DNA of 64,000 nt from Brevibacillus fortis (GTDB taxonomy: Bacteria > Bacillota > Bacilli > Brevibacillales > Brevibacillaceae). Made by a program: the position numbers and the translations under genes. Below, piece after piece: positions 16,972 to 26,305 of the stretch; positions within the stretch are counted from its first letter, which is position 1; each line of letters starts with the position of its first letter. The DNA lies in NCBI RefSeq assembly GCF_003013395.1, contig NZ_PXZM01000038.1:59348-123347 (forward strand), in the 5' to 3' direction. The notes under the pieces are model-generated. The model saw only the letters and a program-made list of their open reading frames with translations, did not search any database and had not been told where the DNA came from.

Positions 16972-18146
16972 GAAAAGCCCCTTTCCTCCACCACTTTATG
17001 AATAATTCCTCTCTGAAAAAATGGGCGATTAGGTTTTACCGAATAAAAATCATTAGCTTGCATTTCCATCGCTTTGTCATATAGTCTTTTAGATTTATGG
17101 ATTATATCCTCCGGATCCGTATGATCACATTCATCTTGAAAAGAAGTTTTGAACTCAATTAATGAATCCCTAATATCCTTTTGAAATTCACCCAAGTCAA
17201 GATTAAAAGTGGGGTTGTCAATAGATGAATAGAAAATCGCTTGTTGCGTACGCCAATAATTTGATATTGCACTGGGAATCTTACCGTCATATTTAATATC
17301 CTTGATTTCTCTAACAAATTTTCTATCCTTGAAAATCTCATTATCTTGTGGACTGTCTGGTGTATTCGGTGGTAGACGTAATCCTCCAGATGTACTTGTA
17401 AATCTATTCCGCACTTCGCATGCAAGGGATTCAAAATCCTCACATGAGATTTCCCAATTATGTGGTTTATCAACAGGAAGGGTAAGTATGTGACCCATCA
17501 GGCTATTAATAAAAGGCTTCCTTTCACTTTTCTTAATACTTTTAAAAAAGCTATTCTTCATTATTTTTTTTTCAATGTCTACTATATCGGTCTGGTTGCT
17601 ATAAAGCTCAACTTTTTCTAGGATAGTTAATATATTCTCAACATCTTGCTTGAAAATCGACTCATAAATTGGGCGAAACCCTTCTTCAGCCTTCTTCACT
17701 TCTTGCCCAATCTCCATCAAGATTCTTAATCTTTCATAAGCCTTAACCGAATTCCATGATTTTAGATTACTCTTTTCTCCAAAGGTGGAGGTAGTATATA
17801 ATATCAGCTTTTTAAAATCCCGCATATTTTGATGATAAGTAACCCAATTCCGTATTGTCTTCCAAAAATCAAGATGACGGTCACTCAATATATGTTCGTC
17901 TTGGTGACGCTTGACCTCGATGTTTTTAGAAACCTTTTCTGAGATGATGGAGATATCGCCATATTTTTCAACTAAGATCGTTTCGTTCTCTTCGAGTTCA
18001 AGGCAATACAAAAGAACCACATAATAGTGGTAAATATCACCTAACTTAGTCTTAGTATCATCATTTTTCTGCTTAGTCATTTTTGAATACAATGATAAAT
18101 TCACTTCCTTTGTACTAGAAGTTACGGTCTTATGGTTCGACAACAT
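16950..18146 (-). CDS. ABC-3C system C-terminal-domain protein with nuclease-like N-terminus
   Basis: The preferred start is ATG 18146 (398 aa) after GAAGGG; an upstream ATG at 18212 is possible. The N-terminal part reads like a DUF4297/Cap4-type PD-(D/E)xK nuclease: GDIYHYYVVLLYCL, then VEKYGDISI and IEVKRH. Putative active residues are D64, E77 and K79. The C-terminal half would be the ABC-3C-specific domain that joins the middle component. The most likely role is the effector of the system, cutting DNA once activated. The assignment is by motif and context only. Confidence 0.7.
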   Translation of the reverse strand: MLSNHKTVTSSTKEVNLSLYSKMTKQKNDDTKTKLGDIYHYYVVLLYCLELEENETILVEKYGDISIISEKVSKNIEVKRHQDEHILSDRHLDFWKTIRNWVTYHQNMRDFKKLILYTTSTFGEKSNLKSWNSVKAYERLRILMEIGQEVKKAEEGFRPIYESIFKQDVENILTILEKVELYSNQTDIVDIEKKIMKNSFFKSIKKSERKPFINSLMGHILTLPVDKPHNWEISCEDFESLACEVRNRFTSTSGGLRLPPNTPDSPQDNEIFKDRKFVREIKDIKYDGKIPSAISNYWRTQQAIFYSSIDNPTFNLDLGEFQKDIRDSLIEFKTSFQDECDHTDPEDIIHKSKRLYDKAMEMQANDFYSVKPNRPFFQRGIIHKVVEERGFSWNVMKQ

Positions 18147-18379
18147 CTTTGTGATTCCCTTCATTTTCCTTTTTATTTTACAGCTAAAATTACCAAAATT
18201 CACATAACGCATTAAGACAGGGAGAGTTACCCATCTTTCAAACCAAGCTACATGATATCAACAAACAACTGGACGATATCGTGACAACAGCAACTCAATG
18301 CTTCACAAAATCCGCAAAAAGCTCGCCTTGTTGGAAGCGTAAAAAGAATGTTATATCGGAGCATCAAAAAGTTGGGACA

Positions 18380-18430
18380 AAACAACAAAAAAAACAGTCA
18401 TCACAGGAGGAAGCCCTGAATAACTGTTTG
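18380..18430 (-). terminator. Hairpin with minus-strand T-run
   Basis: AAACAGT (18392-18398) pairs with ACTGTTT (18423-18429), with an inner CAG/CTG pair. On the minus strand it is followed by TTTTTTTTGTTG, so it looks like a terminator for transcripts arriving from the ssrA side. The region 18213-18563 has no convincing gene. A plus-strand open stretch from about 18212 encodes FQTKLHDINKQLDDIV, a possible relic of a mobile-element protein. Confidence 0.55.
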
Positions 18431-18563
18431 TCGTGTTTAATTCGTTTATAGCTGAGAAAAATTTACCGAAAATTAATAATTGCATCGCTAGCTATATAGA
18501 AAAGGTAATCTTCTATCAAGAAAATGTAGACATACTCTTCAAACTCAAAATTGTGGATATGTA

Positions 18564-18895
18564 TGATGGAGGCAAGGGGGTTCGAACCCCCTTAGGAAAA
18601 CAGCGATACATGAGCATCTCCGAACGCAGTCACTCATTTAAATTTCGGCACCGGATACACGGAGTGACGCGCTGACCCGTTACCTAGCCTGATTGATTTT
18701 CTTCCTTCGACTCCAGGCGGAAGCCCCGGCGTATCCCACTAAAGTTGAGCCCTAGTCATGCCACATAGGCGATGGAATGGGAGCGCCTCACTTTTTATTA
18801 AGCAGCAAGAGAACGTTGTTTGTTGCCAGTTAATGGCGTTCCGCGTTGTTGAAGAAGTATGAAGCCCCCCGGCTCGCTTCTCATACTCTAGCATC
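18564..18895 (-). pseudogene. 5'-truncated second copy of ssrA (tmRNA)
   Basis: This 332-nt segment matches the functional ssrA (21995-22350) along nearly its whole length, with scattered changes. It includes the T-loop GGTTCGAACCCCC and a tag frame reading GNKQRSLAA followed by two stops. The 5' acceptor half (GGGGGCGTTCTGG...) is absent and the 3' end reads TCA in place of CCA. It therefore cannot fold the tRNA-like domain and should be dead. As a direct repeat of ssrA it brackets 18896-21994 and looks like an att-type scar of island integration. Confidence 0.88.
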
Positions 18896-18951
18896 TGTCT
18901 TTCCCTAGTGCATATTTCATTATTTGACAAGAAAAATATGCACGTTAATTC

Positions 18952-21045
18952 TTACTCACTAAAGTATAGCCTTTCAGCTTTTTCAGTTAATCGATAAATC
19001 TTTCTCTGTTTTCCCTCAATTGTTTCATTATCCTTTTCTATCAATTCCATGTTTTCTAGTTTCTCAGATCTCCTAGTTATTAACTGATGAGAGCAATCTA
19101 GTTCTCTAGCAATTAAAGAAGCAAACAATCTTGCCTTTTTATCTTGACTTAGTACATGCAGAATATCTAATTCTATTTCAGGAAGTAAGTTCTCTTTTCT
19201 AATTCCATCAAATAATTTCTCATCCTTAAATTTGTAAACCTCTCCAACAGATTCACTTTCTTTACAGCCTAAATAACACATCATTCCAATTTTCTGAAGA
19301 ATCTCATGATCAGAGTAAAGATAGGTATGTCCACATTTTTTACAAACAAACTGTTTTTGTTCTAACAAATAGTGTTGTAAAAGTTTATCGTAATTAAAAT
19401 GGCGGGAAATGTAATATTTTCTGTACTTTGTGTCCCCTTTTGGTCTACCAAAGTTTATATTTTGCTCCTGGCACAAACCAAAATTAAGCGAGTAAATACT
19501 GATAGTAACACCATCTCTATCGGCCTGTTCATAATACTTACTTACAAAATAATTTAATTCTAATGAGTGCAGAAATTTCTCATATTCTTTATTAATATAA
19601 AAGTGACTAGTAGGTATTCTTCCCTTTGGTAATGCCCTAAACAATTCTGTTGAATCTGTTCCTAATTCAGCTTTAAGATTTTTTGCTCTTTCAATTAAGA
19701 GATTTACTAAAACTTGTTGAGAATAGCGATCTAATTTTTCGTCAAATGCCTCTTTGAGAAAATTTGTCTTTTCAAAATAATACTTAATCTGATTTCTATA
19801 ATATTTTTGTGCTGCTTGTTCAATAAGTACTTTTGTTATCTTTTTCCCATAAATAATTGCACTTTGATAACAATAGTGCAAAATATGCCCAAGAATACGT
19901 GGAATGTTCATAGAAGCATGGAACAAAGTTTCCAAGTAATCATCCCAAGAATTCTCAGTATCAATTTGGAAAAAATCATCAAAGCTTTGCTCTAAATAAT
20001 ACTCAAATCGTGTTTTAAGCAATCTATCAAGAAATTCCTTAGCTTTTTTTTCGAGATCTGGGAGATCCTTCACTTTATATAATTCATAGTAATCCAGATA
20101 AATCTCATCTATTTTACCTTTATCAATGTCACCATAAAAAATTCGCTTTGGATAAGCAGCAACTTTAAATCTAATAAATTTATTAGACCAATTATTTAGT
20201 GGTGCTAGCAAATAGTTAACAAAGATCTGCTGTGCTTCATAATCGATCTCAGAGAAATCATCTAGTAATATATGGAGTTTTCTAATACCTACAGATTCTA
20301 GTGCTTCTGTTATACATGTTATGAATTCTGTTAAATTAAAGTTCCGTATCAATATACCTGAAAACTCATCATGTTCCTCGGCTGAACCATTTATTTTCTC
20401 TCTGAGAGAACCCTCAATATTCAGCTCTGAACTTTTAGATATTTTAGCGTTTGATTTTAATGTTGATTCACCTTCTTTTGAGGCGGTTACTTTTTGTGAC
20501 CTTTTTAAATTCTTGATTATATCTGCTTCTCTAAAATCTGGATCCTGAATATCACTTTTAATCTCTTCAAGTTTTTTTATTAGGGTTTGATACTCTCTTT
20601 TTTTCCAAAGTTTTAAGAGAACGTTCTTTTGCTCTAGATTTTTTAACAACTCTCTAATTAAATCTGTAATAACAGCCATTAAAAAACCTTCGAAAAGCAT
20701 TATCCTTTCACGTAAATTATCATTCTGATCTAATTTAATCTCTTGTGCAAGCTTACCGTATAGGGTTTTTACATCAACATAAGCGGAAATTTCCGTTTTG
20801 CTATTTCTATAATATTCTTGTACTCGAGCGAAGATCGTTGATTTTCCTGTTCCTTTACGTCCCACTAAAAACACAGTATTATCTTGTATCATTTGTTTAA
20901 AAACACCGTTATTTGGGAGAGGATCAACATACAGTTTTTCAATTAGATTTTTATCATGGCCTTCATCAAACAACTCAGCACGTTGCGCTAATTTTAATGA
21001 GCTAACTAACAAGGAAAAGTTATCTAGAACACTCTCATCCTTCAA
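18952..21045 (-). CDS. P-loop ATPase with zinc ribbon and winged helix, candidate defence gene
   Basis: This 697-aa protein has Walker A GRKGTGKST at 62-70 and a Walker B-like LHILLDDFSEID in the middle. The style resembles the Sll1717-like P-loop ATPases (VGRKGTGKS). A charged, low-complexity insert lies around 180-220. A zinc ribbon follows near 570-600 (CKKCG and CYLGC), then a C-terminal winged helix (LIARELDCSHQLITRRSEKL). It is AT-rich, sits between ssrA and its truncated copy, and lies next to a membrane protein. The role is unknown; context suggests phage or plasmid defence, or a DNA-binding switch. The start is ATG 21045 after GGAGGTACTTTCC on the minus strand. Confidence 0.75.
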   Translation of the reverse strand: MKDESVLDNFSLLVSSLKLAQRAELFDEGHDKNLIEKLYVDPLPNNGVFKQMIQDNTVFLVGRKGTGKSTIFARVQEYYRNSKTEISAYVDVKTLYGKLAQEIKLDQNDNLRERIMLFEGFLMAVITDLIRELLKNLEQKNVLLKLWKKREYQTLIKKLEEIKSDIQDPDFREADIIKNLKRSQKVTASKEGESTLKSNAKISKSSELNIEGSLREKINGSAEEHDEFSGILIRNFNLTEFITCITEALESVGIRKLHILLDDFSEIDYEAQQIFVNYLLAPLNNWSNKFIRFKVAAYPKRIFYGDIDKGKIDEIYLDYYELYKVKDLPDLEKKAKEFLDRLLKTRFEYYLEQSFDDFFQIDTENSWDDYLETLFHASMNIPRILGHILHYCYQSAIIYGKKITKVLIEQAAQKYYRNQIKYYFEKTNFLKEAFDEKLDRYSQQVLVNLLIERAKNLKAELGTDSTELFRALPKGRIPTSHFYINKEYEKFLHSLELNYFVSKYYEQADRDGVTISIYSLNFGLCQEQNINFGRPKGDTKYRKYYISRHFNYDKLLQHYLLEQKQFVCKKCGHTYLYSDHEILQKIGMMCYLGCKESESVGEVYKFKDEKLFDGIRKENLLPEIELDILHVLSQDKKARLFASLIARELDCSHQLITRRSEKLENMELIEKDNETIEGKQRKIYRLTEKAERLYFSE

Positions 21046-21210
21046 GGAAAGTACCTCCTAAAAACAATTTCATTTACATATTTCAACATGAATGGACATT
21101 TTCCTACTAAATCCATGTTTCTGGACAATTCCTCAAGTTCTTTTGTAACCACTTGATTTAGTACTCTTTTACCGTCCTATTGTCAAACTTTTATACGCCC
21201 CTGAACATAT

Positions 21211-21861
21211 TTATTTTTTTAAGCATATTCGATCAATCATCAGCGCTAATTCTTTCATTTTATGACTTTTTCCATCGAATATTTCGAAAACTACTTTTAA
21301 TATCCACAAGAATTGCCATAAAAGTAGGGCAACTATAATCATTATACCCATTGAGAGTACTGCCATTGAAAAATCTTCAGACTTGCTGTAAATCCACCCT
21401 ATAAACTCTGACCAAATCGGCACAAAAAGCAGTGCTATAATTCCTATTCCTATGTAATTTCCTATCTTATAATTTTCTGCTTCCTTCCCTATAACTTCAG
21501 CCAATTTGTTCAACTTTTCTGTATCTGTATCCATTTTATACTTCGCTAATATTCGCTCCAATTTTTTCATTTTGAAATTATTCAACTCTTTGTCATCCCA
21601 AAGCAATCCATTTTGTCGGCAATTGTAAACCTGTCTCAACAATACTTTTATCCTATGATTTATTATAAAAAAACCCACCCCTTCTAAAAAAAATGCTAAT
21701 AATAACACCCAGAACAATTTATTTGAAAATGCAACAACAGATGTAAAAGCCCAAAGAATACTTAGCAACGCATACCCAAATACCCATTTTTTTATCTTTT
21801 TAGTAATTAGTCTATGGTTACTTAATCCATTAATATAATACGTTATTATTTTATGTTCCAT
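21211..21861 (-). CDS. Membrane protein of unknown function in the ssrA island
   Basis: This 216-aa protein starts at ATG 21861 after AGGGGAATAG. It has two N-terminal membrane helices (about 28-48 and 50-68), a cytoplasmic charged middle (about 70-135) and two C-terminal helices (about 140-160 and 168-195). It is AT-rich. It lies upstream of and co-directional with the large ATPase, 165 nt away. It could be a membrane effector, but no family is recognised. Confidence 0.65.
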   Translation of the reverse strand: MEHKIITYYINGLSNHRLITKKIKKWVFGYALLSILWAFTSVVAFSNKLFWVLLLAFFLEGVGFFIINHRIKVLLRQVYNCRQNGLLWDDKELNNFKMKKLERILAKYKMDTDTEKLNKLAEVIGKEAENYKIGNYIGIGIIALLFVPIWSEFIGWIYSKSEDFSMAVLSMGIMIIVALLLWQFLWILKVVFEIFDGKSHKMKELALMIDRICLKK

Positions 21862-21955
21862 GTTCTATTCCCCTATCATTAAATATTCTATCTAATCTTA
21901 CGACTTAATAGGTATTAAGTTGCATACTAAGCCTATATTAGGATTAAAAATAATA

Positions 21956-21984
21956 AAAGCACCTAAAAAAGGTGCTTCAACATT
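21956..21984 (-). terminator. Terminator of ssrA
   Basis: AGCACCT and AGGTGCT pair around a short A-run. Read on the minus strand it follows the tmRNA 3' end and is followed by TTTTATTATTTTT. Confidence 0.7.
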
Positions 21985-21994
21985 TTTATGTATT

Positions 21995-22350
21995 TGGTGG
22001 AGGCGGGGGGATTCGAACCCCCGTCCGAAAACAGCGATACATGAGCATCTCCGAGCGCAGTCACTCATTTAAATTTCGGTACCGGATTCGCGGAATGACG
22101 CGCTGACCCGTTACCTAGCCTGATTGATCTTCTTCCTTCGGCTCCAGGCGGAAGCCTCCGGCGTATCCCACTAAAGTTGAGCGCTAGTCATGCCACATGG
22201 GCGATGGAATGGTAGCGCCTCACTGGTTATTAAGCAGCGAGAGAAAGTTGTTTGTTGCCAGTTAATGGCGTTCCGCGTTGTTGTCGAGGTCCGCAGCCCC
22301 CCGGCTCGCTTCTCATGCTCTACCATCCCCGTCGAATCCAGAACGCCCCC
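21995..22350 (-). ncRNA. ssrA: Transfer-messenger RNA (tmRNA)
   Basis: The RNA is about 356 nt. Its 5' end GGGGGCG pairs with the 3' CGCCTCC before ACCA, and the T-arm reads GGTTCGAATCCCC on the RNA strand. The tag frame (22233-22259) encodes GNKQLSLAA, followed by TAATAA. The terminal LAA is the usual ClpXP degradation mark. With SmpB, encoded just upstream, it rescues stalled ribosomes. A truncated duplicate lies at 18564-18895. Confidence 0.95.
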
Positions 22351-22438
22351 AGGGTATAAGGTGAGAAAAAGGTGAAGAGCCATTCGATCCGCACCTAGAC
22401 TGTATCGTTAACATAAGTGTATTGCTTGCTGCCTAATT

Positions 22439-22468
22439 AATATAGCACAGGTGATAGACAAAACTCAA
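22439..22468 (-). promoter_or_regulatory. Likely ssrA promoter
   Basis: On the minus strand TTGAGT (22468-22463) and TATATT (22444-22439) are 18 bp apart, upstream of the tmRNA. Processing of the 5' extension by RNase P would then be needed. The rest of 22351-22503 shows nothing else. Confidence 0.45.
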
Positions 22469-22503
22469 CGTTGATTGCTGCCAAGCCTGCCAGTGCAATC
22501 CAA

Positions 22504-22977
22504 TCAACCCTTTTGGCGCTCGCGCAGAGCACGCTCGATATCACGCGCAGACTCTTTCTTCTTGAGGTCTTCGCGTTTGTCGTAGTTCTTTTTCCCTTTG
22601 ACAAGTGCAAGCTCGACCTTGGCCCAACCGCCCTTCAAATAAATGCTGAGCGGGACCAACGAGTACCCTTTTTCACGAATCAAACCGTTGAGCTTAAGGA
22701 TTTCCAAGCGACGCATCAGCAGCTTGCGGGTCCTCTCTGGCTCATGGTTGAAACGATTGCCCTGCTCGTACGGACTGATGTGCACGTTGTACAGAAGCAA
22801 TTCGCCATCTTGCACACGGGCAAAGCTGTCTTTGAGCTGGACACGCGCCGCACGCACGGACTTGATCTCCGTACCGGTCAGCTCAATGCCTGCCTCGTAC
22901 ACTTGCTCGATGTGGTAATCGTGGCGCGCTTTTCGGTTTTGGGCGATTGTCTTGGTTCCGGCCTTATCTTTTGACAT
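22504..22977 (-). CDS. smpB: SsrA-binding protein SmpB
   Basis: The start is ATG 22977 (157 aa), after GAGGTGAT; a GTG three codons upstream is too close to the site. Family marks are QNRKARHDYHIEQVYEAGI, LTGTEIKSVRAARVQLKDSF and the basic tail KGKKNYDKREDLKKKESARD. SmpB binds tmRNA and carries it to the stalled ribosome. Its position between rnr and ssrA is the classical Bacillales order. Confidence 0.97.
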   Translation of the reverse strand: MSKDKAGTKTIAQNRKARHDYHIEQVYEAGIELTGTEIKSVRAARVQLKDSFARVQDGELLLYNVHISPYEQGNRFNHEPERTRKLLMRRLEILKLNGLIREKGYSLVPLSIYLKGGWAKVELALVKGKKNYDKREDLKKKESARDIERALRERQKG

Positions 22978-23069
22978 GGAGATCACCTCACTTGTACGTA
23001 CTGCGTTTCGTACCAGTTAGTCTAGCAAATTTTGCCCATTGTGGCAAGTCATTTACCCGGTAAATAGCC

Positions 23070-23116
23070 AGCCCCGAAAAGGGAAACAGAGCGTTCCGAT
23101 TACTTTTCGGGGCTTA
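23070..23116 (-). terminator. Terminator of rnr
   Basis: AGCCCCGAAAAG and CTTTTCGGGGCTT form a long stem just after the rnr stop on the minus strand. Confidence 0.75.
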
Positions 23117-23125
23117 AACAAGCGT

Positions 23126-25639
23126 TTAACGGCGTTTCCGTTTCACCTGGCTGGCTACATTTTTGCGATTCTTTTTCTTGGACTTGACGAGATCTTCCCA
23201 GAATCCCTTCTGGCGTTTTGTTGGGGTATCCCCTTCTCCTGCACTGATTGGCAGCACCTCTTCACTGCTCGATGCCTGGCCCTTTCCAGCACGGCGAGCA
23301 GGGGTGTTCCCTTCCGTTTTACGGCGATCCTTGTATTTCTGACGGATTTCCGCTGGATGCTTCTTGTCCTTTTGCTTGTCTGGACGGCCAGGGCGATCTG
23401 GACGACCTGTGCGATTACGATCTTGCTTGCCACGAGTCGGCTTGCGATCTCCGCCGCGCCCATCAATTACGCGAGGAGTGCGTTCGCGACTGCCACGGAA
23501 TCCAGCAGCCTTTGGCATGCCCACGATTTCGAAGTCGATGGTGCGTTCATCCACATTCACACTCGCTACACGTACCTCGACAACATCCCCGATCCGATAC
23601 TGCTTACCAGTCCGCTCGCCTACTAAGGCAAACATCTTCTCATGGTAATGATAGTAGTCGTCAGTCAAAAAGCTGACGTGCACCAAACCTTCAATGGTAT
23701 TAGGCAACTCGACGAAAATCCCAAACGAAGTCACACTGGAGATGACGCCTTCGAATTCTTCTCCCACTCGCTCCTGCATGAACTCCGCTTTTTTCAGATC
23801 GTCTGTTTCACGCTCGGCATCGACAGCCAGACGTTCACGCTGTGACGCATGCTCTGCGATTACTGGCATTTGCTCAGCCCAGTAACCCAGACGTTTTTCT
23901 GATATTTGATTCCCCAGCTCGATCCATTCGCGAATACGACGGTGAACGATCAGGTCGGGATAGCGGCGAATCGGCGAAGTGAAATGTGTATAAAACTCCG
24001 TAGACAAGCCATAATGCCCCAAGCTTTCCGCGTCATAACGCGCTTGCTTCATCGAGCGCAGCATAACCGTACTGATGATGATTTCTTCCGGTGTTCCTTT
24101 TACCTCTTCCAACAGCTGCTGCAACGCACGAGGATGGACAGAATTGCCCTTCCCGCGGATCGAGTAGCCAAAATTCGTGATGAACTCCATAAAGGCCATG
24201 AGCTTTTCAGCGTTAGGGTCTTCGTGAATCCGGTACATGAACGGCTGCTTCATCCAGTGGAAGTGCTCTGCCACCGTTTCGTTGGCTGCGAGCATGAACT
24301 CTTCGATGATCTGTTCCGCAATTGATCGCGTGCGGAAGCCGATTTCCGTAGGTGTACCCTCTTCATCCACATAAATTTTCGCTTCGCGGAAGTCAAAGTC
24401 AATGGCACCACGCTGCATTCGTTTCTTACGTAGCGTCAGGGCCAGGTTCTTCATTTCCTCGAACATCGGGACGAGCTGGCTGTATTTCTCGATCAGCGCT
24501 TCGTCCTTTTCGTCCAAAATACTTCGTACATCCGCATACGTCATGCGCTCATCTGTACGAATCACGCTCAAAAATATATCGTACTTAACGGTGTTCCCGC
24601 CTGCATCCATCTCCATATCACAAGAAATCGTCAAGCGATCCACCTGCGGATTGAGACTGCATATTCCGTTGGACAAGCGATGTGGCAGCATCGGTATGAC
24701 GCGGTCAACCAAGTAGACACTGGTACCGCGACGATACGCCTCATTATCCAGCTGGGACTTATCGCGAACGTAATAGCTCACGTCAGCGATATGCACGCCG
24801 AGTCTTACGTTTCCATTTGGCAGCTTCTCAAGAGACACAGCATCATCCAAGTCTTTGGCATCTGCTCCATCAATGGTGACCATCATCCGATCACGCAAGT
24901 CACGACGACCCTTGATCTCTTCCTCGGATATCTCATCTGGTGCCGCCTCAGCCTCAGCTAATACGTCCTCAGGAAAAGCCTCAGGCAAGTTAAACTTGCG
25001 GATGATCGACAGAATATCGACGCCCGGATCGTTCTTATGTCCGAGAATCTCGATGACTTCACCCTCTGGATTCACACGCCCCTCTGGATAGCGAACAATG
25101 TTCACGACTACCTTGTGACCATCTACTGCTCCGTTGAAGGAGTCTTTCGGGATGAAAATATCTTTGCCGATTCGCTTTTCGTCGGGGATGACAAACGCGT
25201 AATGCCTCTCATCCTTGAATGTCCCTACGACCTGCTTGATTCCGCGCTCGACAATGCGAATGATCTGCCCTTCCAGACGATTGCCGCCCGCTTCTTTTTC
25301 CACGCGGACAAAAACCGTATCGCCATGGAGCGCTCCATTCATATCATTCGCATGTACGTATACGTCCTCCATGCCCTGCGTTTCCGGGATCACAAATCCA
25401 AAGCCCTTCGGATGGCTTTGCAGACGTCCACGTACCAGATTCATTTTTTCAGGCACACCATACCGATTCGCTCTGGTACGGATCACCTCTCCACTTGCTT
25501 CCAGTGCATTCAGCGTTTTGACAAGCTCCTTGAACGTAGCAGAATCCTTGACCCCAAATGCTTCTTCCAGCTCCCTCACCGTCATCGGGTGATACGCTTG
25601 CTCTCGCATGAACGAGAGGATTTTTTCTTGATGTTCCAT
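23126..25639 (-). CDS. rnr: Ribonuclease R
   Basis: This 837-aa enzyme starts at ATG 25639 after AAGGAGG. It has an N-terminal winged helix (EKILSFMREQAYHPMTVREL), two cold-shock domains and a catalytic RNB domain with DGADAKDLDDAVS (metal-binding aspartates). An S1 domain follows (GVISSVTSFGIFVELPN), then a long Lys/Arg/Gly tail after about residue 715. It degrades structured RNA 3' to 5' and acts with tmRNA-SmpB on defective mRNA. It has its own gap from secG, where a terminator lies. Confidence 0.96.
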   Translation of the reverse strand: MEHQEKILSFMREQAYHPMTVRELEEAFGVKDSATFKELVKTLNALEASGEVIRTRANRYGVPEKMNLVRGRLQSHPKGFGFVIPETQGMEDVYVHANDMNGALHGDTVFVRVEKEAGGNRLEGQIIRIVERGIKQVVGTFKDERHYAFVIPDEKRIGKDIFIPKDSFNGAVDGHKVVVNIVRYPEGRVNPEGEVIEILGHKNDPGVDILSIIRKFNLPEAFPEDVLAEAEAAPDEISEEEIKGRRDLRDRMMVTIDGADAKDLDDAVSLEKLPNGNVRLGVHIADVSYYVRDKSQLDNEAYRRGTSVYLVDRVIPMLPHRLSNGICSLNPQVDRLTISCDMEMDAGGNTVKYDIFLSVIRTDERMTYADVRSILDEKDEALIEKYSQLVPMFEEMKNLALTLRKKRMQRGAIDFDFREAKIYVDEEGTPTEIGFRTRSIAEQIIEEFMLAANETVAEHFHWMKQPFMYRIHEDPNAEKLMAFMEFITNFGYSIRGKGNSVHPRALQQLLEEVKGTPEEIIISTVMLRSMKQARYDAESLGHYGLSTEFYTHFTSPIRRYPDLIVHRRIREWIELGNQISEKRLGYWAEQMPVIAEHASQRERLAVDAERETDDLKKAEFMQERVGEEFEGVISSVTSFGIFVELPNTIEGLVHVSFLTDDYYHYHEKMFALVGERTGKQYRIGDVVEVRVASVNVDERTIDFEIVGMPKAAGFRGSRERTPRVIDGRGGDRKPTRGKQDRNRTGRPDRPGRPDKQKDKKHPAEIRQKYKDRRKTEGNTPARRAGKGQASSSEEVLPISAGEGDTPTKRQKGFWEDLVKSKKKNRKNVASQVKRKRR

Positions 25640-25735
25640 TCACAAACCTCCTTTTTCGCGTGGCATTCCCGCGTTTCTCCATGACCATCCTATTATGTAG
25701 TATTCACCGTTCCCGCATATCGCAATCGGAATAGA

Positions 25736-25768
25736 GAAAAAGACAGCAAGTTGCACTCGCTGTCTTTC
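25736..25768 (-). terminator. Terminator of secG
   Basis: AAAGACAGC (25739-25747) pairs with GCTGTCTTT (25759-25767). On the minus strand it is followed by TTCTCT. Confidence 0.75.
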
Positions 25769-25781
25769 GGCCATTCGTCTA

Positions 25782-26024
25782 TTACGCTCCTGATTTCAAG
25801 AAATACCCGAGCAAAATCGCAAAAATCATGAAGCCAACCGCAAATACAACGGTCAGTTTCCCTAAAAGTGCGTCAATCCCGCGGGCTTTTTGTTTGCCCA
25901 TCAGTTGCTCAGCGCCGCCACCAATCGCTCCGGAAAGGCCGGCACTTTTTCCCGATTGCAGCAACACGACGATAATTAAGCCAATACTTGCGATCACAAG
26001 TAAAATTTTCGCAGCCAATGCCAT
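25782..26024 (-). CDS. secG: Protein-export membrane protein SecG
   Basis: The start is ATG 26024 (80 aa), 7 nt after GAGGTGA; an ATG two codons earlier is too close to the site. It has two membrane helices (about 5-25 and 55-75) with the family's SGKSAGLSGAIGGGAEQLMG loop and ARGIDALLGKLT. It is the small auxiliary subunit of the SecYEG channel. Confidence 0.95.
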   Translation of the reverse strand: MALAAKILLVIASIGLIIVVLLQSGKSAGLSGAIGGGAEQLMGKQKARGIDALLGKLTVVFAVGFMIFAILLGYFLKSGA

Positions 26025-26305
26025 TTTCATTCACCTCAAAACGTATTTCCAAGGCGGAAAAAACCAATACAACAACTTTATCACACTTGTCTGGTAACAG
26101 CAACCCGCTATCCCTTCCATTATAAGAGAAATTCTCTCAAATAATATTGACCGTTATAAGGTAGAATAAGAGCAACGTGTTTTTACGAAAAAATGGCAAA
26201 TTGTGTACTTTCTTTGTCTTGTTTGGTAGTCGCCTTGATATTGTCAAACTTTTGCCGTAAAATTACCATGAAACTTTATTATTTGCTTTGGGAGGTCTAT
26301 GTCAG

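Noticed and set aside
18739..18930. Minus-strand frame of 63 codons near the truncated ssrA
   Set aside because: It reads through the ssrA copy; the similar frame in the real ssrA shows it is RNA-derived, not a protein gene.
22190..22383. Small frames inside ssrA on both strands
   Set aside because: They lie within the tmRNA gene and only reflect its sequence.
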